A stretch of DNA of 64,000 nucleotides from an uncultured Clostridium sp. (GTDB lineage Bacteria > Bacillota > Clostridia > Clostridiales > Clostridiaceae). The notes beneath the pieces are model-generated. The model was not told the origin of the DNA and did not search any database. It saw only the letters and a program-made list of their open reading frames with translations. Positions 17,623 through 26,782 of the stretch are shown one piece after another (position 1 is the stretch's first letter; the number at the start of each line of letters is the position of its first letter). The DNA lies in assembly GCF_947039605.1 (NCBI RefSeq), contig NZ_CAMQZG010000006.1, positions 1 through 64,000 of the forward strand. The letters run 5' to 3'. The position numbers were made by a program, and so were the translations under genes.

Positions 17623-18486
17623 ATGAATAAAGAATTTATAACGAAAGAAATTGTAACAAGAGATATTATGGCAAAGTACAACTTTAAATGTACAAAAGCA
17701 CTTGGACAAAACTTTTTAACTGATGATACAGTATTAACTGATATCGTAGAGGGTGCTGAGGTTTGCAAGGACGACTTAGTAATAGAGATTGGACCTGGAG
17801 TTGGAACACTTACATCAAGACTTTTAAACAAGGCTAAGAGAGTTGTAGCAATAGAGCTTGATGATTCACTTATTCCAATACTTATGGAAGAGCTTGGAGA
17901 TAATCCTAATTTTCAATTAATACATAATGATGCTTTAAAAGTAGATTTTGATGAGATTATAGGTGAGGAAAAGAGTGTTAAGCTAGTTGCTAACCTTCCT
18001 TACTATGTTACAACACCTATTATAGCAGGACTTTTAAAGGGTGGATGTAACTTTAAGTCACTTACTATAATGATTCAAAAAGAAGTTGCAGAGAGAATAA
18101 ATGCAGAACCAGGCTGTAAAGATTACGGTGCTCTAACATTCCTTGTTCAGTATTATTGCAGTACTGAAATTGTTAGATATGTATCATCTACTTGTTTTGT
18201 ACCTGCACCAAAGGTTGATTCAATAGTTATAAGACTTGATAAACTCCCTGAAACAAGAGTTAAACCAGATAGTGAGAAGTTATTCTTTGAGATGATAAGA
18301 AACTCATTTAACATGAGAAGAAAAACTTTATGGAATTCAACAAAAGCTTTAGGACTTCCAAAAGAAATTCACGAACTTGCTTATCAAGAAGCTGGAATTG
18401 ATCCTAAAAGAAGAGGGGAAACTTTATCTTTAGAAGAATTCTGTGCATTATCAAATAGAATGAATTTCCACATGAAAAATCAATAG
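17623..18486 (+). CDS. rsmA: 16S rRNA dimethyladenosine transferase
   Basis: This enzyme (KsgA) dimethylates two adenines near the 3' end of 16S rRNA. The 287-residue protein shows KALGQNFL, the SAM-binding [10 protein letters not shown], the [10 protein letters not shown] catalytic motif and a C-terminal rRNA-binding domain with RRKTLWN. The ATG follows AGGAG. It is the last gene of the conserved rnmV-rsmA unit. Confidence 0.96.
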   Translation: MNKEFITKEIVTRDIMAKYNFKCTKALGQNFLTDDTVLTDIVEGAEVCKDDLVIEIGPGVGTLTSRLLNKAKRVVAIELDDSLIPILMEELGDNPNFQLIHNDALKVDFDEIIGEEKSVKLVANLPYYVTTPIIAGLLKGGCNFKSLTIMIQKEVAERINAEPGCKDYGALTFLVQYYCSTEIVRYVSSTCFVPAPKVDSIVIRLDKLPETRVKPDSEKLFFEMIRNSFNMRRKTLWNSTKALGLPKEIHELAYQEAGIDPKRRGETLSLEEFCALSNRMNFHMKNQ

Positions 18487-18511
18487 TTTATTAATTAGAT
18501 AATTTCAAACG

Positions 18512-18546
18512 AAAAAGGTAGGATGTTTTGCATTCTACCTTTTTTA
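18512..18546 (+). terminator. Terminator of rsmA
   Basis: AAAAAGGTAG...CTACCTTTTT. Confidence 0.85.
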
Positions 18547-18751
18547 TACTCTTTTATACTTAACAAATTATTATTATGGGTTTTTGATGAAAATTTTACT
18601 TAACAATTTATAATTATTTGTTCTAAATAGATTCTGTGATAAATATATTTATAAAAAAGATGATTATATATAATATTTTTTAAACATATTCTGAACGGTA
18701 TGCATATAATCATATAATATAATGAATAATTCAAATCGGAGGATTAGTACA

Positions 18752-20020
18752 TTGGCACATAGCAAGTTATATAGAAGTTTTATAATTTTACAAGAGGATG
18801 AGAGGGGTCATTCAATATCTAAAGACAAGCCTCTATCAGGTTATGCCAAAATTGAGGTTAAAGGAAGTAGCTGTAAGGTGGCTTTTTATGCGCAGAATCT
18901 TAAACAGGAATATAGTAATTGCCACATGATGCTTATATGCAATAAAAAGGATACTAAAACTTTAATTAGTTTAGGTGCTATGAACATAACAGAGCAGGGC
19001 AAAGTTGAGAGTAGCCTTGAGCATGATGCAGATAACATAGGTAGCACAGGCGTATGCTATGACAAAATTGTTGGTGCGGCTATCTGTAAAGAGGTTGCTG
19101 GGAAAATGGTATACCTTATGTGCGGATTCTTAAATGGTGAGCAACCAACAAATAACTGGAAAGATTATAGCAAAGTAAATTGTGAGAAAACAGCTAAAAA
19201 AGAAGAAAAAAAATCATATGTTAAAGAAGAGAAAAAATATGATGATAAAGACCATGATTATAGTGATAAGAAATATGATCATGATGAAAAAGAACATTAC
19301 CATGAAAAAGATGAAAAGAAGTATAAGAATGATTATGAGTACCATCATGGAAAAGATGACAAGAAGTATGACCATGAAGAGGACTATGAATATCATCATG
19401 GAAACAAAAAAGATAAAGATAATTATGATGAAGAATATTATGATAAAGATGATAAGAAAGATAAAGATTATCATGATAAATACGATAAGCATGATGATGA
19501 AAAAGAAGACTGTGGTTGTGATGATAGACCAAATGAATTTGACGCATATGAAGAAAGTATCAAAATTGAAGGTTTAGAGAGAAACAAATGTGAAGGTGAG
19601 TTTGAGGTTAAAGGTGCAATGGGAGAATTCTTTATGAATGTTGTTGAGGGGCTTGAAGAAGTCACAGTAACAGACGAAATTAAGAATACTAAGTGGTATA
19701 AAGTGCCTGTTAAGTGTTTTGAAGATATGTGCAATATCTGTCATTATAACAAATATACAACTTTATATTATCCTATGATAAATTATTATCCTTATATCAT
19801 TCAAAAAGGTCACTTTATGGTAGGTCTTAAATGCAATGAACAAGGAAAGATTAAATATCTAGTTTATGGAGTTCATGGATGTAAAGATAAAATGAGTCAA
19901 CCTTATTCAGGAAAAACAGGATTTGTTACTTTTGTACCAGATTCAGAGGGCAGTAATACTGGTTGCTGGTTAATGTTCTATGACTTTAGAAATAGTATGG
20001 TAGTTGTACCAATGAAATAA
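18752..20020 (+). CDS. Clostridial protein of unknown function with an Asp/Lys/His/Tyr-rich central region
   Basis: The 422-residue protein has an N-terminal domain (about 1-135, starting LYRSFIILQEDERG). A very charged linker follows (about 145-265), made of repeating DK, KYD, YHHGKDDKKYDHE units with about 20 His. A Cys pair CGC comes next, and then a C-terminal domain (about 280-422, six or more Cys) with YYPYIIQKGHFMVGL and GVHG. I remember the LYRSFIILQE domain from clostridial genes near this locus, but no function is known. The start is TTG at 18752 because GGAGG (18738-18742) fits it; the frame extends upstream to 18722. Metal binding by the His-rich linker is inference. Confidence 0.75.
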   Translation: MAHSKLYRSFIILQEDERGHSISKDKPLSGYAKIEVKGSSCKVAFYAQNLKQEYSNCHMMLICNKKDTKTLISLGAMNITEQGKVESSLEHDADNIGSTGVCYDKIVGAAICKEVAGKMVYLMCGFLNGEQPTNNWKDYSKVNCEKTAKKEEKKSYVKEEKKYDDKDHDYSDKKYDHDEKEHYHEKDEKKYKNDYEYHHGKDDKKYDHEEDYEYHHGNKKDKDNYDEEYYDKDDKKDKDYHDKYDKHDDEKEDCGCDDRPNEFDAYEESIKIEGLERNKCEGEFEVKGAMGEFFMNVVEGLEEVTVTDEIKNTKWYKVPVKCFEDMCNICHYNKYTTLYYPMINYYPYIIQKGHFMVGLKCNEQGKIKYLVYGVHGCKDKMSQPYSGKTGFVTFVPDSEGSNTGCWLMFYDFRNSMVVVPMK

Positions 20021-20031
20021 TTAAAGAAAAT

Positions 20032-20068
20032 AAAAGAGCCTACTTTCAGTTGAGAGTAGGCTCTTTAT
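20032..20068 (+). terminator. Terminator of the His-rich protein gene
   Basis: AAAGAGCCTACT and AGTAGGCTCTTT. Confidence 0.85.
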
Positions 20069-20247
20069 AATAGGGTTGTTTAAGTAAATATGTTAATCGA
20101 AGGGCATTAATTTATGAATAATCAAAAGGCTTCGAAGTTAGTATGTGCACAAATTCAAATTATTAAGCATAATTATAAATTAAAATAAATATATTTTAGA
20201 GAATGAACAGATAAATAATTATGTGAAGAGTGGGTGAGAGATAAGTA

Positions 20248-20817
20248 ATGAATAAAAAACAATTATTAGTTACAACGATATTAGTTTTTTTGATGGGTGT
20301 TATGGTGTTTATGCAACAGTTTTTTGAAACGAATATACAAAAGGTTGCACTTGTTAATAATAATATTGAGGATATGTTAGAGTATACTGCGTTAGATGGG
20401 AATTTAGTTTTTAGTCTTCCTGATAATTGGACAACTAAGGTTTCAGAACCAGAGGATTACATAGTTTATAACAATAATTTTGTTAGTGAAGCTATGGGAG
20501 TGGTAGGAAGCATTCAGGTATTAAGTACAAAAACTTCAATTGAGGAACTTATAAATATAGATAAGAAAAATTTTGAAGCTGAAAAAGTAAATAATATAAA
20601 GACAGTTGATGAGAAATTAAGGGATGTTGTGGTTAAAAAACTAAAATATGAAGAAAAGACAGAATCAGGTAGAAATTACATGACACAAGCATATTACTTC
20701 CCTTTAGATGATGAACTTAAACTTAAAATAACATTTTCAGCAGGGCTTGATAGGTATAAAGAAAATTATGAAACTGTGTACAGGCTTATTTTAGAGAGCT
20801 TTAAGAAAGCTAAATAG
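20248..20817 (+). CDS. Membrane-anchored PsbP-like protein, unknown function
   Basis: The 189-residue protein has one N-terminal membrane anchor (about 5-24). Its extracellular domain resembles small PsbP/DUF1795-type domains in the pattern FSLPDNW, then SIQVLSTK, and a C-terminal YKENYETVYRLILESFK helix. There is no lipobox Cys, so it is an uncleaved anchor. It sits before lgt but has a terminator of its own. Function unknown. Confidence 0.7.
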   Translation: MNKKQLLVTTILVFLMGVMVFMQQFFETNIQKVALVNNNIEDMLEYTALDGNLVFSLPDNWTTKVSEPEDYIVYNNNFVSEAMGVVGSIQVLSTKTSIEELINIDKKNFEAEKVNNIKTVDEKLRDVVVKKLKYEEKTESGRNYMTQAYYFPLDDELKLKITFSAGLDRYKENYETVYRLILESFKKAK

Positions 20818-20861
20818 GCATTGATTTAGAAAGTTATACGTATTATAATTTAAATAAGTAA

Positions 20862-20893
20862 TAAGGAGAAGCTAATACTAGCTTCTCTTTATT
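20862..20893 (+). terminator. Terminator before lgt
   Basis: AGGAGAAGCTA and TAGCTTCTCT, then TTATTA. Confidence 0.7.
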
Positions 20894-20929
20894 ACTATAG
20901 GTGAAAAACGGGCAAAATAGGGGGATTTT

Positions 20930-21694
20930 ATGAAGTCAGTTTTATTTAGTATTTTTGGGATAGATGTCTATGGTTATGGATTAATGATAGCTATAGGAAT
21001 TTTATGTGCAGTTTTCTTACTCAATAAGAGAGCTAAAGCTAAGGGTTACAATGAAGATCACATCTTCAATATGATTATAATTACAGTTGTTATGGGAATA
21101 CTAGGAGGAAAAGGATTATTTATCATCACTGAATTTAAGAGTATAATGCAAAATCCGAGTGTTATATTTACTCAATTTGGTTACGGTTTTGTAATTTATG
21201 GTGCTATAATATTTGGTATCTTAGGAGTATTCTTATATTGTAAGAAGAGAAAATGGAATTCACTAGAAGTTTTTGATATGATTGCCCCAGGACTTGCGCT
21301 TGCGCAGGGATTTGGAAGAATAGGATGTCTTTTTGCAGGATGTTGTTATGGAGCAATCACAGAAGGTCCATTATATATAGTTTTTCCGCAGGGTGGCTTA
21401 GCGCCAGCAGGTGTTCATCTTCATCCTACACAGATATACTGTGTGATTTTTGATTTTCTTTTAGCAGGATTCCTTCTTTGGTATTCTAAGAATAAAGAGA
21501 AAAAATCAGGTGATACAGTAGCTATGTACGTTATTATATATAGTATTGGTAGATTTTTAGTCGAGTTCTTAAGAAATGACCCAAGAGGTAACGTTGGGAT
21601 GCTTAGTACATCTCAATTTATTTCAATATTCATGCTTGTTGCAGGGATACTGATTTATAATAGACACAGATTCAAAGGGAGAAAAGAAAAGTGA
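20930..21694 (+). CDS. lgt: Prolipoprotein diacylglyceryl transferase
   Basis: This membrane enzyme moves diacylglycerol from phosphatidylglycerol to the lipobox Cys of prolipoproteins. The 254-residue protein has about seven membrane segments and the signature GFGRIGCLFAGCCYG (the first residue of the usual HGR is Phe-Gly here). HLHPTQIY and the GRFLVEFLRND loop near the C-terminus are typical. The ATG follows AGGGGGA. Its stop overlaps the GTG start of the next gene, so the two are translationally coupled. Confidence 0.95.
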   Translation: MKSVLFSIFGIDVYGYGLMIAIGILCAVFLLNKRAKAKGYNEDHIFNMIIITVVMGILGGKGLFIITEFKSIMQNPSVIFTQFGYGFVIYGAIIFGILGVFLYCKKRKWNSLEVFDMIAPGLALAQGFGRIGCLFAGCCYGAITEGPLYIVFPQGGLAPAGVHLHPTQIYCVIFDFLLAGFLLWYSKNKEKKSGDTVAMYVIIYSIGRFLVEFLRNDPRGNVGMLSTSQFISIFMLVAGILIYNRHRFKGRKEK

Positions 21695-22542
21695 ATATTA
21701 GAAAAATAACTTTTAGTGTTATTTTAATTGCTATAATTGGAGGCATAGTTGCATTTTTAATGAATGGACCATCTATGTTTGACACTTTAGCAGTTAAATT
21801 AGGGCTAAGAAACAACTATTTTAATTACTTTAAGAGTGGTGTTGTAACTGAGGTTGCAATGCAAAGTACAAGAGACCCAGGCTTTAGAATAATTGTTACT
21901 GAACCAAGTGCAATTAATGATGTTTATAAAGTTTTATCAGATGGTAAACCAGTTTCTAAAACTGATAAGAGTACTTTAACACCAGATTATACTGTTCAGA
22001 TATTTGAAGGGTCTAAAGTATCTACATATGATTACGTAGCAGGTCAAACATCAGGAAGTACAGGAAACTTCTATTCAGGAGATAATGTATTCCACTTATC
22101 TAAGAGATTAGATAACCAAATAATTCAGAATTTATCATTCATACAAAAACCTAGAGATTTTAATACTATCTATTATGGTTCAATTTTAGATGTTTTAAAA
22201 GCTGATAAAACTCAGCTTACAACAAATAGTCCAAAGGTTGCAGTAAATATACTTGATGATTATTTATGTAATAAGTTCTTGCTATCTGTTGATATGCAAA
22301 ACTTCTTAAGTGAAGCACAAGAGGTTATACCAAATATAAGCTTTATGAATCACGATAGTAGTAAGTTTGGTATCGTAGTAAATGTTGAATGTTATGGATA
22401 CACATCAAAAAAATTCAAGACTATTATTACAGTAAATGATAAGTCAAATAACTCTGAGAAAAAGTATTATGTGCAAGGGGAATATGATGGTTCGTGGAAT
22501 ACAGAAATATTCAATACGATGCCTCAGTCATGGAATAGTTAA
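21691..22542 (+). CDS. Membrane-anchored extracellular protein of unknown function
   Basis: The 283-residue protein starts with GTG overlapping the lgt stop (GTGA). One N-terminal anchor (about 4-24) is followed by an extracellular part with no Cys lipobox. Residues about 45-125 resemble the YhfM-like bacterial domain (TRDPGFRIIVTEPSAINDVYKVLSDGKPV). The rest is unassigned. It is coupled to lgt upstream and mrp 12 bases downstream. Confidence 0.7.
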   Translation: MNIRKITFSVILIAIIGGIVAFLMNGPSMFDTLAVKLGLRNNYFNYFKSGVVTEVAMQSTRDPGFRIIVTEPSAINDVYKVLSDGKPVSKTDKSTLTPDYTVQIFEGSKVSTYDYVAGQTSGSTGNFYSGDNVFHLSKRLDNQIIQNLSFIQKPRDFNTIYYGSILDVLKADKTQLTTNSPKVAVNILDDYLCNKFLLSVDMQNFLSEAQEVIPNISFMNHDSSKFGIVVNVECYGYTSKKFKTIITVNDKSNNSEKKYYVQGEYDGSWNTEIFNTMPQSWNS

Positions 22543-22554
22543 GGAGGAGTAAAG

Positions 22555-23406
22555 ATGGGAAGTTGTTCAGATTGTTCTAGTAAAAGTTCATGTTCATCTG
22601 CTAAAGAGAACAAAGGCTGTCCTAGTAATATATCAATGAAATTAATGCCAAAGTATGGCAAGATTAAAAATATAATAGGTGTAGTAAGTGGTAAAGGTGG
22701 AGTTGGGAAATCTACAGTTACAGGTATACTTGCTACAACTTTAAGAGAACAAGGTTACAAGGTTGGAGTTTTAGATGCTGATATTACAGGTCCTTCAATG
22801 CCAAGAATTTTTGGTATTCAAGATAAAAGAGCTGTGATGACATCAGTTGATGATAATAAAAGCGTCAAGTTTGAACCTGTTCTTACTAAATCAGGAATTA
22901 AAGTTATATCAATTAACCTTATTAATGAGGTTGAGGATGCTCCGGTTATTTGGAGAGGTCCAGTTATCACAGGTGTTTTAAATCAAATGTATCAACAAAC
23001 TAACTGGGAAGAGCTAGATTATCTTTTAATAGATATGCCACCAGGTACAGGGGACGTAACTTTAACAATAATGCAAAGTTACCCTGTTAGAGAGCTTGTT
23101 GTTGTTTCAACACCACAGCAAATGGTTTCTATGATTGTCAAAAAACTTGTTACTATGGCTTCAAAGATTGGAGTTAGAGTAAGAGGTGTTGTAGAAAACA
23201 TGGCTTATATTGAATGTGATTGTGGGAGAAAGATGAAAGTGTTTAGCAATAAATCTTCTGAAGAATGTGCTGAATACTTAGGACTTCCACTTATTGCAGA
23301 GCTTCCTATAAATCTTGAGCTTACACAGGCTTTAGAAGAGGGAAGAGCAGAAGAATACATTGTTGATAATCCACTTTATTCAAGTGTTTTCTCAGCATTA
23401 TACTAG
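22555..23406 (+). CDS. mrp: Mrp/ApbC-type Fe-S cluster carrier ATPase
   Basis: The 283-residue P-loop protein has the deviant Walker A GKGGVGKST (about residues 43-51), DADITGPSMPRIFG, the DMPPGTGDV switch and a C-terminal CDCG zinc/Fe-S-type Cys pair. The N-terminus is Cys-rich (CSDCSSKSSCSS), as in Nbp35-like members. This family carries Fe-S clusters to apo-enzymes. The ATG follows AGGAGG. Confidence 0.95.
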   Translation: MGSCSDCSSKSSCSSAKENKGCPSNISMKLMPKYGKIKNIIGVVSGKGGVGKSTVTGILATTLREQGYKVGVLDADITGPSMPRIFGIQDKRAVMTSVDDNKSVKFEPVLTKSGIKVISINLINEVEDAPVIWRGPVITGVLNQMYQQTNWEELDYLLIDMPPGTGDVTLTIMQSYPVRELVVVSTPQQMVSMIVKKLVTMASKIGVRVRGVVENMAYIECDCGRKMKVFSNKSSEECAEYLGLPLIAELPINLELTQALEEGRAEEYIVDNPLYSSVFSALY

Positions 23407-23444
23407 AAAAAACACCAAGGGTTTTTAATCCTTGGTGTTTTTTG
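23407..23444 (+). terminator. Terminator of mrp
   Basis: AAAACACCAAGG and CCTTGGTGTTTT. Confidence 0.9.
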
Positions 23445-23497
23445 TTTTAGAAGAAGTAACCAAAAGTCTTGTTAAGCCGTAGTATATATGGTGAATA

Positions 23498-24292
23498 ATG
23501 AGTTTTGAGGTTGGAGTATTGGGAATATTTAAATTTTTAAAGGACTTATTTAATTCAAGTGAAAAGGAAGCGGTTGTAGAACCAACCATCCAAACTGAGT
23601 TAAATGAAAAGATAGAAACTAAAACATTTAGTCCTAAACAAGAGATAAAAGTAGTTGGAAAATCGGTTGATGATAGTTTAAAAGAACTTAGAAGGCTTAA
23701 ATATTCGCAGAGTAATTTTAATCTAAAAAATAATTTAGAGTGTGAGGTTTTAAATTATTTAGTGGCAAAAGAGAATTCTAATTATAATGTTTATTGGAAT
23801 TTATATGTGCCGTATGGGATTGGAAAGTACATGCAAATAGACCATTTAGTTGTGACTGATAATACTATTTATATGATTGAATGTAAAGATTATAAAACTT
23901 GTACAAGTTTAGAAGTTTTTGCAGAGCATTGGGAGTGTTATTATAATAGCGGTAAGGTTTATAAGAGTGCTAATGGAGCAGACCAAAATAGAAAACATAT
24001 TAATGTACTTAAAAAATATTTGAAAGATTTATCTTTTGAGTATAAGTCAATTGTAGCTTTAGTTGTAGATAATAATTTTGAAGGATATATTCCAGATGAA
24101 GATGTTATTTTAGTTAGAAAAAAAGAAGAAGAATTACTTTATAAGCTTTTAGATAGAAAAATAAAAAATGAGTATTCTTCAGATATTAATAATGAATTTG
24201 TTGAAGTGAATAAAAAAATTTATAGCTGTATGAATCCAAGTGAAGATGTTATAAAAGCGCATAGGGATAACATAAAAGAAAAGTATAAATAA
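23498..24292 (+). CDS. NERD-domain protein (predicted nuclease-related)
   Basis: The protein has up to 264 residues. The NERD domain covers about 85-200: ECEVLNYL, then QIDHLVVTDNTIYMIECKDY with the D-(x)n-E-x-K nuclease residues, then EHWECYY. The N-terminus is amphipathic (FKFLKDLF) with a variable linker. The ATG at 23498 has no clear ribosome binding site; a TTG at 23519 lies 8 bases after GAGG and may be the true start. NERD proteins are thought to act in DNA processing. Confidence 0.8.
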   Translation: MSFEVGVLGIFKFLKDLFNSSEKEAVVEPTIQTELNEKIETKTFSPKQEIKVVGKSVDDSLKELRRLKYSQSNFNLKNNLECEVLNYLVAKENSNYNVYWNLYVPYGIGKYMQIDHLVVTDNTIYMIECKDYKTCTSLEVFAEHWECYYNSGKVYKSANGADQNRKHINVLKKYLKDLSFEYKSIVALVVDNNFEGYIPDEDVILVRKKEEELLYKLLDRKIKNEYSSDINNEFVEVNKKIYSCMNPSEDVIKAHRDNIKEKYK

Positions 24293-24312
24293 CATTAAAA
24301 TTTTTTAAAAAT

Positions 24313-24347
24313 GAAAAAATCTCTTTTATTAAAGAGATTTTTTTTTT
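24313..24347 (+). terminator. Terminator of the NERD gene
   Basis: AAAAAATCTCTTT and AAAGAGATTTTTT. Confidence 0.85.
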
Positions 24348-24398
24348 GATTTACGATATAATTTTAGATAGTTTTACAAAGAAGAGGAGAGGTTTTTT

Positions 24399-25214
24399 AT
24401 GAAGCAATATTTAGAGTTATGTAAAGATGTTCTAGAGAATGGAAATGTTAGAGATGATAGAACAGGTACAGGGACTATTGGGGTATTTGGTAGACAATTA
24501 AGGTTTGATTTAGAAAAGAGTTTTCCAGTCCTTACAACAAAAAGAGTATATTGGAAAGGTGTAGTTGCAGAGCTTCTATGGTTTTTAAATGGGGATACAA
24601 ACATTAAATATCTTGTAGATAACAACGTACATATATGGGATGCTTGGGCAGATGAAAAAGGTGAACTTGGTAGAATCTATTCAGCACAATGGAGAGGTTT
24701 TAGAGGATATACAGATACTGATGGGGAAATTGAAGTATTTGAAGTTGATCAAATTACAAATCTTATAGAACAAATTAAAAAGAATCCGAATAGTAGAAGA
24801 CATTTAGTAGTTGCTTATAATCCAGCAGATGCTGATAAGTGTGGACTTCCTGCATGTCATTCATTCTTCCAATTCTATGTGAATGGTGATGAATTATCAT
24901 GCCAATTCTATATGAGAAGTAATGATGTATTTTTAGGGCTTCCATTTAATATAGCATCATATGCACTTTTAACTCATATGGTAGCAAGAGCTACAGGGCT
25001 TAAAGCAAAAGAGTTAATTTACTCAGTAGGAGATTGTCATTTATATAAAAATCACTTAGAGCAAGTTAAAACACAACTTGAAAGAATTCCAACTGAACTT
25101 CCAACATTAAAAATAAATACAGATAATACAGATATATTCTCATATAAAATAGAAGATTTTATTTTAGAGAATTATAATCCACAAGCTTCAATAAAAGCTG
25201 AAGTATCTGTTTAA
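24399..25214 (+). CDS. thyA: Thymidylate synthase
   Basis: This folate-dependent enzyme makes dTMP from dUMP. The 271-residue length is normal. Motifs present are RDDRTGTGT, WADEKGELG, NSRRH, the catalytic Cys in LPACHSFFQF, QFYMRSNDVFLGLPFNIASY and GDCHLYKNH. The ATG follows AGAGGAGAGG. A dihydrofolate reductase gene often follows thyA, but none is present here. Confidence 0.97.
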   Translation: MKQYLELCKDVLENGNVRDDRTGTGTIGVFGRQLRFDLEKSFPVLTTKRVYWKGVVAELLWFLNGDTNIKYLVDNNVHIWDAWADEKGELGRIYSAQWRGFRGYTDTDGEIEVFEVDQITNLIEQIKKNPNSRRHLVVAYNPADADKCGLPACHSFFQFYVNGDELSCQFYMRSNDVFLGLPFNIASYALLTHMVARATGLKAKELIYSVGDCHLYKNHLEQVKTQLERIPTELPTLKINTDNTDIFSYKIEDFILENYNPQASIKAEVSV

Positions 25215-25227
25215 GATAAAACAAAAA

Positions 25228-25260
25228 CAAGCTATCTAATTAATTTTAGGTAGCTTGTCT
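25228..25260. terminator. Shared terminator of thyA and padR
   Basis: ACAAGCTATCT and AGGTAGCTTGT; the U run is better on the minus strand. Confidence 0.65.
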
Positions 25261-25684
25261 AATATAAATCGTTATATATTATTGTGAAAACCCTTAAAGC
25301 TTCTTGGATTTTAGACTCAAGCAGTGACTTTTTTGTATCAAATTCTGCAAAACCTTCTTCTGTTAAAGTGTAGATTTTTTGGAATTTCTTTTCAGGGTCA
25401 TCCCATGAGCCTATTATAAAGCCATTCTTTTCAAGCTTTTTCAATTGTGGATAAATTCCACCTGTACTAGGAATCCAAAGTCCTTTAGTCCTTTTCCCAA
25501 TTTGTTTAGCAATATCATTACCATTAGTAGGACCAAGGCTTAAGATGTATAGTAAGTATATTGGTAAAAGTCCTTTTGTAAAAACTTGCCCTACAGCATC
25601 ATTTTCTTTTTGAACTTTTTTGATTTTAGATAATTTTCTTTTATACTCGTCATATAATTTTTTCTCTTCAGCCCTTATATCCAT
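25259..25684 (-). CDS. PadR-family transcription regulator
   Basis: The 141-residue protein has a winged helix with the PadR pattern LPIYLLYILSLGPTNGNDIA, STGGIYPQLKKLEKNG and a wing ending KIYTLTEEG, then a short C-terminal helix for dimerisation. A basic coiled stretch comes first. It lies 37 bases downstream of degV on the same strand and is probably co-transcribed with it. Confidence 0.9.
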   Translation of the reverse strand: MDIRAEEKKLYDEYKRKLSKIKKVQKENDAVGQVFTKGLLPIYLLYILSLGPTNGNDIAKQIGKRTKGLWIPSTGGIYPQLKKLEKNGFIIGSWDDPEKKFQKIYTLTEEGFAEFDTKKSLLESKIQEALRVFTIIYNDLY

Positions 25685-25721
25685 ATCTCACCTAACCTTT
25701 ACAATAAGATTTTAATTTATA

Positions 25722-26567
25722 TTAACAGTCTTTTTGTAAGGCAAATGCTATCATTCCAGGGCCAACATGTATTCCCATAGCAGGTCCTATATCACGAATA
25801 TCTAAGTCTGTAATATTTGGGTGTCCAGCAAATGTTTCTTTTAAAGCTTCTGCCTCTGTAAGAGCATTTCCATGAAGTATGAATAACTTACATTTACCTT
25901 CTGCTACTAAATCATCAGCAATTGCTTTTAATTTCTTAAGAGATTGTTTTCTACCTCTAGCCTTTGCTATTGTAACATAAGCACCATTTTCATCGACTGT
26001 TATGATTGGTTTTAAGTTTAAAAGGTCTCCAATAGTTCCAGAAACTTTGCCTATTCTACCACCTTTTATTAAATACTCTAAAGTATTAAGAGTGTAAATT
26101 CCATAAGTTCCAGCTTTAATAGTTGGTAGGCAATTTACTATTTCATCGAATGATTTGCCAGCTTGAACCATCTCGTAAGCTTTTAAAACTATCATTCCAA
26201 GAGGATATCCAAGGATTTTACTATCAAACATACTATATTCGAAAGCATCTCTTTCTAGAAGTTGAAGTCTTATAGCATTAAAAGTTCCTGAAAGTGCACT
26301 TGATAAGAATACTCCAACAACATGAGTGTATCCTTCAGCTTCGATTTTATCAAAGACTTCATTCATGTAGTCTGCACTAGGTAAAGATGTTTTAGGAACT
26401 TCTGTTTCAATTCTATCGTATATCTCTTGAGGTGAAATAGTTAAGTGGTCTAAATACTCAGCGTCTTTATATATAATTTTTACTGGTAACATGAAGATAC
26501 CTTTTTGCTCTCTCTCCTCTTTTGATAAGTCACATGAACTGTCTGTTAAAATCGCTATTTTTTGCAA
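25722..26567 (-). CDS. DegV-family fatty-acid-binding protein
   Basis: The 281-residue protein begins with the DegV pattern ILTDSSCDL and has TSLPSADYM, the SSALSGTFNA lipid-binding loop, YLIKGGRIG and a C-terminal HVGPGMIAF. DegV/FakB proteins bind one fatty acid and present it to fatty acid kinase FakA. The start is TTG at 26567, 8 bases after GGAGG. It precedes padR. Confidence 0.93.
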   Translation of the reverse strand: MQKIAILTDSSCDLSKEEREQKGIFMLPVKIIYKDAEYLDHLTISPQEIYDRIETEVPKTSLPSADYMNEVFDKIEAEGYTHVVGVFLSSALSGTFNAIRLQLLERDAFEYSMFDSKILGYPLGMIVLKAYEMVQAGKSFDEIVNCLPTIKAGTYGIYTLNTLEYLIKGGRIGKVSGTIGDLLNLKPIITVDENGAYVTIAKARGRKQSLKKLKAIADDLVAEGKCKLFILHGNALTEAEALKETFAGHPNITDLDIRDIGPAMGIHVGPGMIAFALQKDC

Positions 26568-26782
26568 ATGCTTGTCCTCCTTAAAATTAAATCTATATCT
26601 TTATATTTATTTCAATTAATTATTCTCTTATTTATTAACTTAATTAGATTATAGCAAAAAAACAACTATATCAATAGTGATATAGTTGATAATTTTAAAA
26701 ATGTTTAAATAAACCTTTATTAATATATTAAATTAATAAAAAATACATAAACTAACCTTTTCGTTAATTTAAATTCTATAAT

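Noticed and set aside
19182..19577. Long open frames in other frames and on the minus strand within the Asp/Lys/His-rich gene
   Set aside because: They come from the repetitive GAT/AAA/CAT composition; the products are Met/Ile- or His-only low-complexity strings without start signals.
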